This document shows positions 17,052-26,170 of a DNA stretch of 64,000 nt, in pieces. Source of the DNA: Pseudomonas chlororaphis (GTDB lineage Bacteria > Pseudomonadota > Gammaproteobacteria > Pseudomonadales > Pseudomonadaceae); NCBI RefSeq assembly GCF_003731765.1, contig NZ_MOAL01000004.1, forward strand, positions 806,001-870,000. Reading direction: 5' to 3'. Position 1 is the stretch's first letter, and every line of letters starts with the position of its first letter. Made by a program: the position numbers and the translations under genes. The notes under the pieces are model-generated. The model saw only the letters and a list, made by a program, of their open reading frames with translations, was not told the DNA's origin and made no database searches.

Positions 17052-17390
17052 TTAAAGCACACGCAGGTCATGCAGGTGCAACAGGCCGTCATCGCCCTGG
17101 AACAGCACCTCCAGGGACAGGGTCAGGTCGCTCAGGCCTTCCTCTGCCGTCCACAGCGGTACATCCAGATGCAGGCCCGAACCATCCTTGTAGGGGTAGG
17201 CCTCGATGCTGTCCATAAAGGTCGGGGGAGGGGTGACGAGCCTGGCGCCGTACTCACGCACGCGTGCGTGCAGGTCGTCTGCACGCAGCCGCCCGAGCCA
17301 GCCTGCGGTGGCGATTTTTGTGTAGTCAGCCGCGACCAGTGCGTCGATCAGCTCGCGGATCTGCTGTTGCAGAGGGGGGGCGACGTCCAT
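17052..17390 (-). CDS. Hypothetical immunity-like protein (possible DUF7668-type)
   Basis: A 112-residue soluble protein beginning with a helix (IRELIDALVAADY), then LRADDLHARVREYG, then LTLSLEVLFQ near the end. The layout resembles a small family found in immunity gene runs, but I cannot confirm the assignment. It is the first gene of the leftward run that ends at 14887. Confidence 0.6.
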   Translation of the reverse strand: MDVAPPLQQQIRELIDALVAADYTKIATAGWLGRLRADDLHARVREYGARLVTPPPTFMDSIEAYPYKDGSGLHLDVPLWTAEEGLSDLTLSLEVLFQGDDGLLHLHDLRVL

Positions 17391-17485
17391 GGTCCAGTCC
17401 CTGTCAGGTGAGCGCGGAGCCTGAATTGATGCGGTGTTTTTTACAAGCCGGTGGCAGGCTTTTTTATCTGCAGCCAGGCCACCGA

Positions 17486-17776
17486 TCAGGCATGGGGTAC
17501 ATGGGTGCGCAGTTCAATTCCCAGGGCACGCATGACCTTGAGTACGGTGTCGAAGCGCGGCTTGGCACCGGGAGCGAAGGTTTTGTACAGGCTGGCGCGG
17601 CCCAGGCCCGAGTCGCGGGAAACCTGGGCCATGCCCCGTGCTCGGGCGACGTGGCCCAGGGCTCGCAGCAGTTCATCGGTATCGCCGTCGGCGAGGATCT
17701 GGGACAGGTACTCGCTGATGGCCTCGTCACTGTCGAGCAGGGTGGCGATGTCGAAGGGAATCAGTGTGTCAGCCAT
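17486..17776 (-). CDS. HigA-like antitoxin (HTH, HI1420 type)
   Basis: A 96-residue helix-turn-helix protein. The DNA-binding part reads MAQVSRDSGLGRASLYKTF, and ALGIELRTHVP closes the domain, as in HI1420-type antidotes. The N-terminal 35 residues (YLSQILADGD) match the toxin-binding end of this family. Its start codon directly abuts the stop codon of the toxin, so the two are co-translated, toxin first as in HigBA pairs. Confidence 0.85.
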   Translation of the reverse strand: MADTLIPFDIATLLDSDEAISEYLSQILADGDTDELLRALGHVARARGMAQVSRDSGLGRASLYKTFAPGAKPRFDTVLKVMRALGIELRTHVPHA

Positions 17777-18070
17777 TTAAAACTCCTTTGCCAGGGCCCG
17801 GGCTTTTTGGATATCGGCGGCTTGGGTGGCCTTGTTGCCGCCCTGCAGCAGAATGATCAGCCAGGTGCCACGCCGGATGAAATAAATGCGGTAGCCGGCG
17901 CTGATATCTACACGCATTTCACAGAGTTCGCCGCCCAGGGCCTTGACGTCGCCGAGGTTGCCCGCCGCCGCACGTTCAAGACGCCGTGCGATGGCGATCC
18001 GGGCCCGCAGATCGCGAAGCGAGGAGTGCCAGCGCGCAAAGACGGGCGTCTGCTGGAGGGTGTAGTTCAT
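17777..18070 (-). CDS. HigB/RelE-ParE superfamily toxin
   Basis: A 97-residue basic protein. The motif ARWHSSLRDLRARIAIARRLERAAAGNLGD is split across the first half, and GYRIYFIRRG with LLQGGNK follows; this is the addiction module killer-protein class of the RelE/ParE fold. It probably cleaves mRNA at the ribosome and is held off by the HigA-like protein encoded directly downstream. A TCCATATGGA palindrome lies 11 bp upstream of its ATG, a likely autoregulatory operator. Confidence 0.87.
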   Translation of the reverse strand: MNYTLQQTPVFARWHSSLRDLRARIAIARRLERAAAGNLGDVKALGGELCEMRVDISAGYRIYFIRRGTWLIILLQGGNKATQAADIQKARALAKEF

Positions 18071-18433
18071 GGTGGAGTGTATCCATATGGAGACTTATTA
18101 CAATGCCGTCGTGCAACTGATCCGACTGGCGGTCCATGGCGAATGCCTGGCTATCAGGTAAGCAGCAGAGGGGGAGGAGGGGGCGCGATTTTCGTATCGG
18201 AATGTTGAGTGGGCGACATTAGTCGGGGGATTGAAGTGGGCCAAAGGTGAAGAGCGACAGCCCGTGGGAGGCGTTTTCACCCGGGTCATTTAATGCAGCG
18301 CTTTGCGTTTACTCTAAAATGCCTTCGAATGTTTGTAGCATCAGCCTCAAGTCAAAAGCCGTCGGCCCCACTTGCCCATTGATACGGGTGGTGTCGCCGG
18401 AGGGCATTACCGAATTTTCCAGAGCGAGTGCGC
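18071..18433. other. Intergenic gap between higB and the second SUKH gene
   Basis: The left end holds the higBA control region with its TCCATATGGA palindrome. The remainder has only short frames without ribosome sites or recognisable similarity. It is the divergent spacer between the leftward toxin-antitoxin pair and a rightward gene. Confidence 0.5.
18082..18091. promoter_or_regulatory. TCCATATGGA palindrome, probable higBA operator
   Basis: A perfect 10-bp palindrome starting 11 bp upstream of the toxin ATG. HigA-type antitoxins bind short palindromes over their own promoter, so the position fits. Confidence 0.45.
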
Positions 18434-19111
18434 ATGAGTGATTTTCAACCGTTGGCCCAATCCTGCGGCATAGCCTTGCCGGATTTGCTTGTCCGCCTGC
18501 TGGCGGAGGGCAAGACCCGTTACGGCAAAGACCGCGAGGATTGGCAGAAAGAGTGGCGCAACTACAGCCTGTCGGCACAGCCCGCGTTGTCGTGTGTCTA
18601 TGACCTTGAGTGGATCGATGCCCAAGAGGCCGCTGAGTTTGTCGAGCAATGGCTCAATCCGGACTATCAGAATGGGCGGCGCTTTTTGCCCTTTGCGCAA
18701 TCAGGTGCCGGTGATGCGTATTGCTTGACGCCCATGGCCGACGGGCAAATGGGCGTGGCTTTTATCTGGCATGACCAAACGTTCAGCGAAGTGGAAAGCC
18801 TTTCCTTCGCTGAGTTCGTGTATCGGTTGTTGGTGGAGTCCGCGAGGGACGTTGAGCACCAGCTTGAAAGCGATTTTGACCTGAGTGATGCCCGGCAGTG
18901 TGTGATCGCCAACCTGCGATTGTTTGATGGCTACCTGCCGGAACCCTTGCGCACGGGCCTGGAGCGGGTGCGGGTGCTGATTGAGCAACGGGAGGCAGAT
19001 TCGCCGGCCTTGATCAGTGCCGAGGAGGCCAAGGTGGCGCTGGCCGTGCTGCCCGCGAGCGTTGTCGAGACGGTGTCGATAACCGCGTCCTGGGAGTGTG
19101 AGTCGAGCTGA
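18434..19111 (+). CDS. SMI1/KNR4-like (SUKH) protein
   Basis: A 225-residue soluble acidic protein. The central region FLPFAQSGAGDAYCLTPM and WHDQTFSEVESLSFAEFVYRLL follow the SUKH pattern of a mid-domain GD turn and a C-terminal helix. The ATG giving MSDFQPLAQS was preferred to a GTG 6 bp upstream. It is probably another immunity-type protein; no toxin partner is near. Confidence 0.72.
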   Translation: MSDFQPLAQSCGIALPDLLVRLLAEGKTRYGKDREDWQKEWRNYSLSAQPALSCVYDLEWIDAQEAAEFVEQWLNPDYQNGRRFLPFAQSGAGDAYCLTPMADGQMGVAFIWHDQTFSEVESLSFAEFVYRLLVESARDVEHQLESDFDLSDARQCVIANLRLFDGYLPEPLRTGLERVRVLIEQREADSPALISAEEAKVALAVLPASVVETVSITASWECESS

Positions 19112-19320
19112 TTGCAAGCGTGGGGGCGGCGGCGCCTTGGGCGGTTGGAAAGGCCGCCCCAGGCGAGGCCCAGCGCCCATTGAACCGCTCGATCAGGGGC
19201 CGGGTCGTGGCCATAAAACAGTCTTCGACCAGTGATGGCTATTTGATCGTGCGCTGATAGACTGCCTAGCACTATTCCCCTTCATGCTTTTTCTCTCCGC
19301 ACAGTTTCAACGGAGGAGCC

Positions 19321-20403
19321 TTGGGCCCTGCGCAGCACAGCAAAGGCAAAGGACTGTCATTGGCCAAGAGGCTATACAAATCGCGCATTCTGGGCCTCGG
19401 CCTGGGGCTGATTTGTGTCGCGGCCGGCCTTTACCCCTTGCATCCTCCCGCTTGGCTGTGGGGGCTCATGGTGTTCAACGCCTTCATCTGGCCCCATGTG
19501 GCTTATCAATGGGCGCGTCGGGCGCGGGTGCCGTTCTGGGCTGAGCATCGCAATCTGCTGGTGGACTCCTTGATGGGCGGCTTCTGGGTCGCGGCCATGC
19601 AGTTCAACCCGCTGCCCCTGGCTACCACCTTGGGGATGATGGCGATGCACAACGTCGCCATTGGCGGCATGCGTTTCTTTTTGTTCGGTTCGCTGGCCCA
19701 GGCCTTGGGCATCGGCATATCCCTGTTGCTGTTCCCCGTGACTTCGGTGCCCGACACCACGCCGCTGCAGTTGTACGCCTGCCTGCCGATGTTGACCCTG
19801 TACCCGCTGGTGCTGGGTTACATCTGTTATCAGCAGGCCTTCACCCTGGGCCGGCATAAACGTGAATTGCTGGCGCTGAGTCGCACCGACAGCCTGACCG
19901 GGCTGCTCAACCATGGTGCCTGGAAAGACCAGTTGGACATCGAGTTCCAGCGTTGCAAGCGCCAGCAGCAGGGCGGGGCGATCGCCCTGATCGATATCGA
20001 TCACTTCAAGGTTATCAACGACACCTACGGCCATGTGGCGGGGGACATCGTGCTGCGCCAGTTGAGCAAGATCCTTCGGCAGAACCTGCGGGTCAGCGAC
20101 CTGGCCGGGCGTTATGGCGGCGATGAGTTCTGCGTGATTTTGCCGGATGTGCCCATTGCCCATGCGGCGCAGTTGATGGAAGCGCTGCGGGACCGGTTCA
20201 GCGCGCTGGGCTATGAGCAGAACCCTGCATTGCAGGTCAGCCTGAGCATTGGCCTGGCGGCGTTCGACCCTCTGCATGCGGATGCCCTGGGCTGGCTGAA
20301 TGACGCCGACCTGGCCTTGTACGAGGCCAAGAGCACGGGGCGCAACAAGGTCGCCTATCGGCCTTGGGATGAACAGTCGCTGCGCCTGATGACCTCACAC
20401 TGA
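19321..20403 (+). CDS. MASE2-GGDEF diguanylate cyclase
   Basis: A 360-residue membrane protein making cyclic di-GMP. The N-terminal MASE2 sensor (about residues 15-175) has five to six hydrophobic segments with FNAFIWPHVAYQWARRA typical of the family. The GGDEF motif is intact at residues 266-270, and an RxxD inhibitory site (R257-V-S-D260) lies five residues before it, so product feedback is expected. TTG is used as start, set by GGAGG five bases upstream. The signal sensed by MASE2 is unknown. It ends 73 bp before a convergent LysR gene. Confidence 0.88.
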   Translation: MGPAQHSKGKGLSLAKRLYKSRILGLGLGLICVAAGLYPLHPPAWLWGLMVFNAFIWPHVAYQWARRARVPFWAEHRNLLVDSLMGGFWVAAMQFNPLPLATTLGMMAMHNVAIGGMRFFLFGSLAQALGIGISLLLFPVTSVPDTTPLQLYACLPMLTLYPLVLGYICYQQAFTLGRHKRELLALSRTDSLTGLLNHGAWKDQLDIEFQRCKRQQQGGAIALIDIDHFKVINDTYGHVAGDIVLRQLSKILRQNLRVSDLAGRYGGDEFCVILPDVPIAHAAQLMEALRDRFSALGYEQNPALQVSLSIGLAAFDPLHADALGWLNDADLALYEAKSTGRNKVAYRPWDEQSLRLMTSH

Positions 20404-20476
20404 CGCCACGCCGCCCTGGCTGGTGTTGGCGCCCCCTACGTTGATTCCCCTGGTTTCCCCTCCATCAGCAGCGCAG

Positions 20477-21343
20477 TTAGCGCACCAGGCTGCCGCGGAA
20501 CGCTGCGCTCAGGGCGCGCAAGGTGGCCTGGGTCCGGGCATCGCCGGCACGGGTATGAAGCACGATCTCCGTCAGCGGCAGGCTCGGCAGGCCCAGGCGT
20601 TCGCCCACTTCCACGGCGCCGCTCGGTGCCACGCGGTGGGCCAGGGCGGCCACCCCCAGCCCGGCACTCACCGCTGCGCCCACGGCCATCACGCCACCTC
20701 CGATAAACACTTCGCGCCAGGCCACTGCGGCGGCGTCCAGCACCTGCACTGCCAGTTGCCGTACGCCACAAGGTGCGGCCAGGGTCGCCAAGGGCAGGGG
20801 CGCCTCCGGCGAATGCTGCCAGTGGGGGGCGGCAAACCAGCCCATGGGCTCGGCCACCAGCACTTCGCCGTCCTGCCGGGCACCCTCGTTGCGCACGATG
20901 GCGGCGTCCAGTTCATGGTGGTCGAAGGCCGCGGTCAGCTCCCGGGACGAGGCGATGCGTACTTCGATCAGCAACAAGGGGTCGTACGTGGCGATGCGCC
21001 CCAGCATGTGCGGCAGATCGGGCCCGGCCACATGGTCGCTGATGCCGATCACCAGGCGCCGTTTCGGCGCGGCCTGCTGGTGGTCCAGGGCCCGCTCATG
21101 GGCGCGCAGCAGGTCCCGGGCGGCGACGATAAAGGTCTCGCCTTCTGCAGTCAGGCGCACATGGCGCGGCGTGCGTTCGAGTAGCCGGTAGCCCAGGCGT
21201 TCCTCCAGGCGCTTGAGTTTGAGGCTGATGGCCGCCTGGGAGGTGTCCAGGGCCTGGGCGGCCCGGGTGAAGCTGGCGAAGTCGGCGATCAGGACAAAGG
21301 CCTGCACGGTGTCGAGGTCCAGGGGCTTGGTGGGCTCAGACAT
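20477..21343 (-). CDS. LysR-family transcriptional regulator
   Basis: A 288-residue regulator with an N-terminal winged helix (FTRAAQALDTSQAAISLKLKRLEERLG) and a type 2 periplasmic-binding effector domain. It is divergent from a DUF4865 gene, with a dyad AGATAT-N8-ATATCT in the 95-bp spacer. The usual mode would be control of that neighbour and of itself. No effector can be named. Confidence 0.88.
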   Translation of the reverse strand: MSEPTKPLDLDTVQAFVLIADFASFTRAAQALDTSQAAISLKLKRLEERLGYRLLERTPRHVRLTAEGETFIVAARDLLRAHERALDHQQAAPKRRLVIGISDHVAGPDLPHMLGRIATYDPLLLIEVRIASSRELTAAFDHHELDAAIVRNEGARQDGEVLVAEPMGWFAAPHWQHSPEAPLPLATLAAPCGVRQLAVQVLDAAAVAWREVFIGGGVMAVGAAVSAGLGVAALAHRVAPSGAVEVGERLGLPSLPLTEIVLHTRAGDARTQATLRALSAAFRGSLVR

Positions 21344-21359
21344 AGCAATCTCTTATCAC

Positions 21360-21379
21360 AGATATATTTGGCGATATCT
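21360..21379. promoter_or_regulatory. AGATAT-N8-ATATCT dyad, probable LysR operator
   Basis: A 6-bp inverted repeat around an 8-bp AT-rich centre, midway between the divergent LysR and DUF4865 genes. Its spacing and position suit a LysR-type activation site. Confidence 0.4.
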
Positions 21380-21438
21380 TGTTGTAATCATCAGGGCTGC
21401 GCAAGCTGGCAACACCTTCCGTGCACTGGAGCACTGCC

Positions 21439-22008
21439 ATGTTTGCCAAACAGTATTCTCACCGCTTGCCCGCCGATTACGACATGGGCCTGATCCGCCG
21501 TCGGGCGGCAGAACGGGGGCCGTTGTGGGACCAGGTCCCGGGTTTGCTGTTCAAGGTCTTCGCCGGCCAGGAGCGGGGTGTACACGGCGCGTCGCACAAC
21601 GGTTATGCGTCGATTTACCTGTGGGCTGATCCCTCAGCAGCGGGGGCGTTCCTGATGGGCCCGGGGTTTCAGGGGGTGATCGATTCATTTGGCCGCCCGG
21701 CGATCGAGTCCTGGCTGCCTCTGGACTGGCGTCGTGGCCCGGCGACGCAAGCCCGGGTGCTGTACCGCGAGAGCTACGACATCGATCCGCAGGCCGATCG
21801 AACCCAACTGCTGGCCGAGGAACAGCAACGCAACCAGGCCATCGCCGCCGACCCAGATACCTTTGCGGTGTTCGTGGCCCTGGACCTGCAAGCCTGGCGA
21901 TTGCTGCGCTTTACCTTGTCGTCCGGAGCGCCGGTTCCTGCTCACGGGGTCGAACACTATGAAGTGCTGTACCTGGCGCAGCCCGGGCTCAAGGCGGTCG
22001 CAGGCTGA
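21439..22008 (+). CDS. DUF4865 family protein
   Basis: A 189-residue cytoplasmic protein. The pattern MFAKQYSHRLPADYDM at the start, then LFKVFAGQERG and the YASIYLWAD strand are those of DUF4865, a family regularly found beside LysR regulators. The fold is probably a ferredoxin-like dimeric barrel. The reaction is unknown. The ATG was preferred over an upstream GTG. Confidence 0.8.
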   Translation: MFAKQYSHRLPADYDMGLIRRRAAERGPLWDQVPGLLFKVFAGQERGVHGASHNGYASIYLWADPSAAGAFLMGPGFQGVIDSFGRPAIESWLPLDWRRGPATQARVLYRESYDIDPQADRTQLLAEEQQRNQAIAADPDTFAVFVALDLQAWRLLRFTLSSGAPVPAHGVEHYEVLYLAQPGLKAVAG

Positions 22009-22089
22009 CACGGCAGGCTGGGAAACGGGCCTCGACCCGTGCTACAAACCCCGCCTCAACCCTGGCTGTCCTTTATCGAGAACCCCCCT

Positions 22090-22668
22090 GTGCAGGCGAC
22101 CCGCTTGACCCTGATGTGCCACGGCCGGACCGCCGCCCAGAAGCGTGCCTGTTTCCCCCTGGATGAGCCGCTGGACATGCCCTGGTCAACCCCCAAGGGC
22201 AGCCGCGCTGGGCAGTTCAAGGGCACGCCGCGCCTGCTTTGCGGGCCTGAACTCAGGGCCCGGCAGACCGCCGAGCTGTTTGCCGGGCCGGCGACCATCG
22301 TTCCAGCCCTGCGGGACCTCGACCTGGGCTGCTGGCAGGGGCAGGGCCTCGATCAGGTGCAACAACAGCAGCCCGATGCCTTGCAGGCCTGGCTTGATGA
22401 CAGCGCTGCGGCGCCCCACGGCGGTGAGTCCTTGTTGCAACTCCAGGCGCGCCTTGCGCAGTGGTTACAGGAAGTCTCTGCGCAGCCTGGGCATCTGCTG
22501 GCCATCACCCATCCCTGGGTGATCCGGGTGGCGCTGGCCCAGGTGCTGAATTGCCCGTTGCACAGCTGCCGGCAGATGGACGTGGAGGCGCTGTCGAGCC
22601 TGGAATTGCGCTTCAATGGGGGGTGGCGGTTGCGCCTGCAAGCCAACAACGAGGATGTGCAGGGTTGA
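22090..22668 (+). CDS. Histidine phosphatase-like protein next to cobF
   Basis: A 192-residue phosphoglycerate mutase-fold protein. The active-site region reads LTLMCHGRTAAQK: the His is kept but the Arg that normally precedes it (RHG) is Cys. The later AITHPWVIRVAL keeps the second His. The GTG start gives VQATRLTLMCHG and avoids an unsupported leader. Members of this group are often found beside cobalt-uptake and cobalamin genes, so a role in cobalamin side-chain dephosphorylation, like CobC, is possible. Whether the Cys replacement is common to its subfamily cannot be judged here. Confidence 0.7.
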   Translation: MQATRLTLMCHGRTAAQKRACFPLDEPLDMPWSTPKGSRAGQFKGTPRLLCGPELRARQTAELFAGPATIVPALRDLDLGCWQGQGLDQVQQQQPDALQAWLDDSAAAPHGGESLLQLQARLAQWLQEVSAQPGHLLAITHPWVIRVALAQVLNCPLHSCRQMDVEALSSLELRFNGGWRLRLQANNEDVQG

Positions 22669-22744
22669 ACCGACGCTGACGCAAACCATACTGACTCAGC
22701 CCCCTGGCCCCACCGATCACGACCCGCCCCGAGAACCTGTCCTC

Positions 22745-23500
22745 ATGAAAACCCTTCTGATCATCGGCATTGGTGCCGGCAACCCCGACCACATCACCGT
22801 GCAGGCGATCAAGGCGTTGAATCGCAGCCAGGTGATTTTCCTGATGGACAAGGGTGCCCGTAAGGACTCGTTGGTCGACCTGCGCCGCGAGCTGTGTCGG
22901 CAACACATCGCCGGCGGCGACTACCGGTTTGTCGAGGCGCCCAGCCCCGAGCGCGAGCGTGGGGAGGTGGACTATCAGAGCAGCGTCGAGGCCCTCAACC
23001 TCGCTAAGCAGCAACTGTTCGAGCGGCTGATCAATGAAGAGCTGGCGGACGGTGAGACCGGGGCTTTCCTGGCCTGGGGCGACCCGGCGCTGTACGACAG
23101 CACGATCCGCATTCTCCAGGGGATCCTCGCGGCGGGGCAGTGCCGGTTCGAGTTCGAGGTGATCCCCGGCATCACCAGCGTCCAGGCCCTGGCGGCGCGG
23201 CACCGGGTGCCGTTGAACCGCATCGGCCGCTCCCTGGAAATCACCACCGGGCGCCGTGTGGCCGCGGGCCAGTTCAGTGAGGCCGACAGCCTGGTGGTGA
23301 TGCTCGATGCCGAGGACGCTTACCAGCACCTGCGTGGCCAGGATTGGGATATTTTCTGGGGCGCCTACCTGGGCACACCCGAGGAAATCCTGGTGGCCGG
23401 TCGCCTCGACGAGGTGGCGGATGAGATCCAGCGCCAGCGCACGGCGGCCCGCGCCGCGAACGGCTGGATCATGGACACGTATCTGTTGCGCAAACCCTAG
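22745..23500 (+). CDS. cobF: Precorrin-6A synthase (deacetylating) CobF
   Basis: A 251-residue SAM-dependent methyltransferase of the tetrapyrrole methylase fold. The N-terminal IIGIGAGNPDHITVQAI and the central FLAWGDPALYDSTIRIL are diagnostic of CobF, which methylates C1 of precorrin-5 and removes the extruded acetyl in the aerobic cobalamin pathway. The ATG giving MKTLLIIGIG was chosen over an open longer frame. It follows the phosphatase-like gene by 76 bp; other cob genes are not in the window. Confidence 0.92.
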   Translation: MKTLLIIGIGAGNPDHITVQAIKALNRSQVIFLMDKGARKDSLVDLRRELCRQHIAGGDYRFVEAPSPERERGEVDYQSSVEALNLAKQQLFERLINEELADGETGAFLAWGDPALYDSTIRILQGILAAGQCRFEFEVIPGITSVQALAARHRVPLNRIGRSLEITTGRRVAAGQFSEADSLVVMLDAEDAYQHLRGQDWDIFWGAYLGTPEEILVAGRLDEVADEIQRQRTAARAANGWIMDTYLLRKP

Positions 23501-23543
23501 GCACCGGCTGCGCACATCCTGGGCGCGGCTGCCAGCCTCGGCG

Positions 23544-24521
23544 CTAGGGGTTGAGGTCAGCGCCGCTTCGGCCGAACCGCTCGCGGTACGCCGATGGCGG
23601 CAAGCCCACCACGCTGCGAAAGGCCACGCGAAAACTCTCCACCGAGCGATAACCGCAACGCTGGGCGATGTGCTCGGTGGTGTCGGTGCCACTTTCCAGC
23701 AATTCCCGGGCCCGGGCCAGCCGCTCATGTTGCAACCAGGCCTTCGGCGTGGCGCCGGTGGCGTCGCTGAAACGCCGCAGAAAGGTGCGTTCGCTCATCA
23801 GCGCCTGGCCGGCCAGGTCGCGTACTTCCAGTGGCTCGTGCAGGCGCTCGCGGGCCCATTGCATGACTCGCGACAAATCGTTGCGCGGCGTGCGCCCCAC
23901 CGGGGTCGGGATAAATTGCGCCTGGCCGCCGGTGCGTTGCGGTGACATCACCAGGCGCCGGGCCACGCTGTTGGCCACCGCCGTGCCGAAATCCCGGGCC
24001 ACCAAGTGCAGGCAGGCGTCGATCCCGGCCGCGCTGCCGGCCGAGGTGATCAGTTGCCCGGAGTCGACATAGAGCACATCCGGGTCCACCCGAATCTTCG
24101 GAAAACGCTCGGCCAGTTCGTCGGTGTAGCGCCAATGGGTGGTGGCGCCCAGGCCATCGAGCAGACCGCTGGCGGCCAGGGCAAACACCCCGGAACAGAT
24201 CGACAGCAGCCGCGCACCGCGCTGGTGAGCCCGCTGCAGGGCCTCGATCAGCAGGGGCGGCAAGGGCTCGCTGCGGCTGCGCCAGCCGGGGATGATCACT
24301 GTCTGTGCCTGCTCCAGCAGGTCCAGGCCGCCATCGGCCAACACTTGGATGCCACCGGTGGCGCGCATCGGGCCGCTGTCCACGGCGACGATGCAATGCC
24401 GGTACCAGGGGAAATCGAACTCCGGCCGCGGCAGGCCGAAGATCTCCACGGCAATGCCGAATTCGAAGGTGCAGAGGCCGTCATAAGCCAGGATGGCGAC
24501 CAAACCGGGGGCGGTGTGCAT
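23544..24521 (-). CDS. ftrA: GlxA/FtrA-family regulator (DJ-1/PfpI plus AraC domain)
   Basis: A 325-residue regulator. Residues 1-190 form a DJ-1/PfpI-like domain with the cysteine elbow SICSGVFALA, and residues 225-320 form an AraC-type double helix-turn-helix ending in FRSVVGLPPSAYRERF. It is divergent from a rhodanese gene, the arrangement known for FtrA-like regulators. It probably activates the rhodanese gene in response to an unknown effector. The symbol is by family and context. Confidence 0.82.
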   Translation of the reverse strand: MHTAPGLVAILAYDGLCTFEFGIAVEIFGLPRPEFDFPWYRHCIVAVDSGPMRATGGIQVLADGGLDLLEQAQTVIIPGWRSRSEPLPPLLIEALQRAHQRGARLLSICSGVFALAASGLLDGLGATTHWRYTDELAERFPKIRVDPDVLYVDSGQLITSAGSAAGIDACLHLVARDFGTAVANSVARRLVMSPQRTGGQAQFIPTPVGRTPRNDLSRVMQWARERLHEPLEVRDLAGQALMSERTFLRRFSDATGATPKAWLQHERLARARELLESGTDTTEHIAQRCGYRSVESFRVAFRSVVGLPPSAYRERFGRSGADLNP

Positions 24522-24622
24522 TTGGCGGAAAGTTACCAGTCAATGTCTGGGCCGCCACTGTAGCGCCAGGGGCGCAGCGGATAAAGTCCTTTCCAGCCCT
24601 TATCGACTCCTGGAGAGCGCCC

Positions 24623-25057
24623 ATGACCAGCCTGGTCCGTGATATTCCCGCCGCCCCTTCGGCCATTGCCCTGATGCATTTCTCCAACCGCCTGACCTTC
24701 GAGACCGATTGCTCTGACGTGCACGCCAGCCAAGCCGCCGGGGAGGTGGATTTTGTCCTGGTGGACGTGCGCGGCCCTGGCGCGTTCGAGCGTGGGCATG
24801 TGCCGGGGGCGATCAATATTCCGACACGGCAGCTCAGCGCCGAGGGCTTGGCGGCCTACCCGCGAGACACCTTGTTTGTGGTGTATTGCGCCGGGCCCCA
24901 TTGCAACGGGGCGAACAAGGCGGCGGTGAAACTGGCCGCGCTGGAGTACCCGGTCAAAGAGATGATCGGCGGCGTCACGGGCTGGCTGGATGAAGGCTTT
25001 GCCTTGACCACCAATGTGCTGCGCGCCCCCCCCGTCACCTTGGCCTGCGATTGCTGA
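24623..25057 (+). CDS. Rhodanese-like sulfurtransferase
   Basis: A 144-residue single-domain rhodanese. The fold markers VDVRGPGAFERGHVPGAINI and the active loop YCAGPHCNGANKA are present, with Cys as the persulfide-forming residue. The loop is longer than the six residues of classic rhodaneses. The ATG follows TGGAGAG. The divergent FtrA-like gene is the likely regulator. Confidence 0.87.
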   Translation: MTSLVRDIPAAPSAIALMHFSNRLTFETDCSDVHASQAAGEVDFVLVDVRGPGAFERGHVPGAINIPTRQLSAEGLAAYPRDTLFVVYCAGPHCNGANKAAVKLAALEYPVKEMIGGVTGWLDEGFALTTNVLRAPPVTLACDC

Positions 25058-25378
25058 GCGACGAGCGCTTGATGTTGCCCGGACGGTTGCCCGTGGCCTG
25101 GATGTGACGCTTCGCGGTTCAAGGGTTTTCAACGAGACTCGCGGGTCGGATTTTGGCCGCCAACGTGCACCGTTTGGTGGCGATCCGCGGGGTTTTTAGT
25201 GGCTTTTGCAACGAACCGGGGCAGGCTTTTCGGGGTGCAAGCGAGGTCATGGTTTTTTTATAAGTATTTGTCGCATCAACATAATTTCATTCCTGGGGGC
25301 GCCTCTAGACTGCTGGCCACTTCGCTGCTCAGGCAGTCGAAACCAGCCAATAAAAACCTCCGCCCCTTGGAGTTATAA
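25058..25378. other. Intergenic region before the amino-acid binding protein
   Basis: A 321-bp gap with an AT-rich stretch near 25250-25290, probably the promoter of the binding-protein gene. A GACTGC/GCAGTC inverted repeat lies at 25308-25338. No credible gene was seen. Confidence 0.4.
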
Positions 25379-26158
25379 ATGAACAAGTTCGCGCTGTTCG
25401 GTGCCCTGGCACTGTCCCTGTTTTCCCTGACCGCCACCGCTGACGAGGCCAAGCCGATCCGCATCGGTATCGAAGCCGGCTACCCGCCGTTCTCGATGAA
25501 AACCTCCGACGGCAAACTCACCGGTTTCGACGTCGACCTGGGCGACGCCCTGTGTGAGCAGATGAAGGTCAAATGCACCTGGGTCGAGCAAGAGTTCGAC
25601 GGCCTGATTCCGGCGCTGAAAGTGAAGAAGATCGACGCCATCCTGTCGTCCATGACCATCACCGACGACCGCAAGAAGAACGTCGACTTCACCATCAAGT
25701 ACTACCACACCCCTGCGCGCTTCGTGATGAAGGCCGGTTCGACCGTCAAAGACCCGCTGACCGAACTCAAGGGCAAGAAAGTCGGTGTGCTGCGTGCCAG
25801 TACCCACGACCGCTTCGCCACTGAAGTGCTGGCCCCGGCCGGGATCAACCTGGTGCGCTACGGCTCCCAGCAGGAAGCCAACCTGGACATGCTCGCCGGT
25901 CGCGTCGATGCCTTGCTGGCCGACTCGGTCAACCTCGACGACGGTTTCCTGAAAACCGACGCCGGCAAAGGATTTGCCTTTGTAGGCCCTGAGTACAACG
26001 ATCCGAAATACTTCGGCGGCGGTGCCGGCATTGCGGTGCGCAAGGGGGACACGGCCCTGGCGGAGCAATTCAACAAGGCCATCACCGACATCCGTGCCAA
26101 CGGCAAGTACAAGCAAGTGCAAGACAAGTACTTCGATTTCGACGTCTACGGCGAGTAA
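25379..26158 (+). CDS. Periplasmic basic amino-acid binding protein (HisJ/ArgT-like)
   Basis: A 259-residue periplasmic binding protein with a signal peptide ending TATA. The motifs [16 protein letters not shown] and [14 protein letters not shown] and the [15 protein letters not shown] segment place it with lysine/arginine/ornithine and histidine binding proteins. No permease or ATPase is adjacent, so it probably serves a transporter encoded elsewhere. A clear terminator follows. The next gene, an amidohydrolase-like deacylase, may act on related compounds. Confidence 0.88.
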   Translation: MNKFALFGALALSLFSLTATADEAKPIRIGIEAGYPPFSMKTSDGKLTGFDVDLGDALCEQMKVKCTWVEQEFDGLIPALKVKKIDAILSSMTITDDRKKNVDFTIKYYHTPARFVMKAGSTVKDPLTELKGKKVGVLRASTHDRFATEVLAPAGINLVRYGSQQEANLDMLAGRVDALLADSVNLDDGFLKTDAGKGFAFVGPEYNDPKYFGGGAGIAVRKGDTALAEQFNKAITDIRANGKYKQVQDKYFDFDVYGE

Positions 26159-26170
26159 TTCCCTCGTTGT

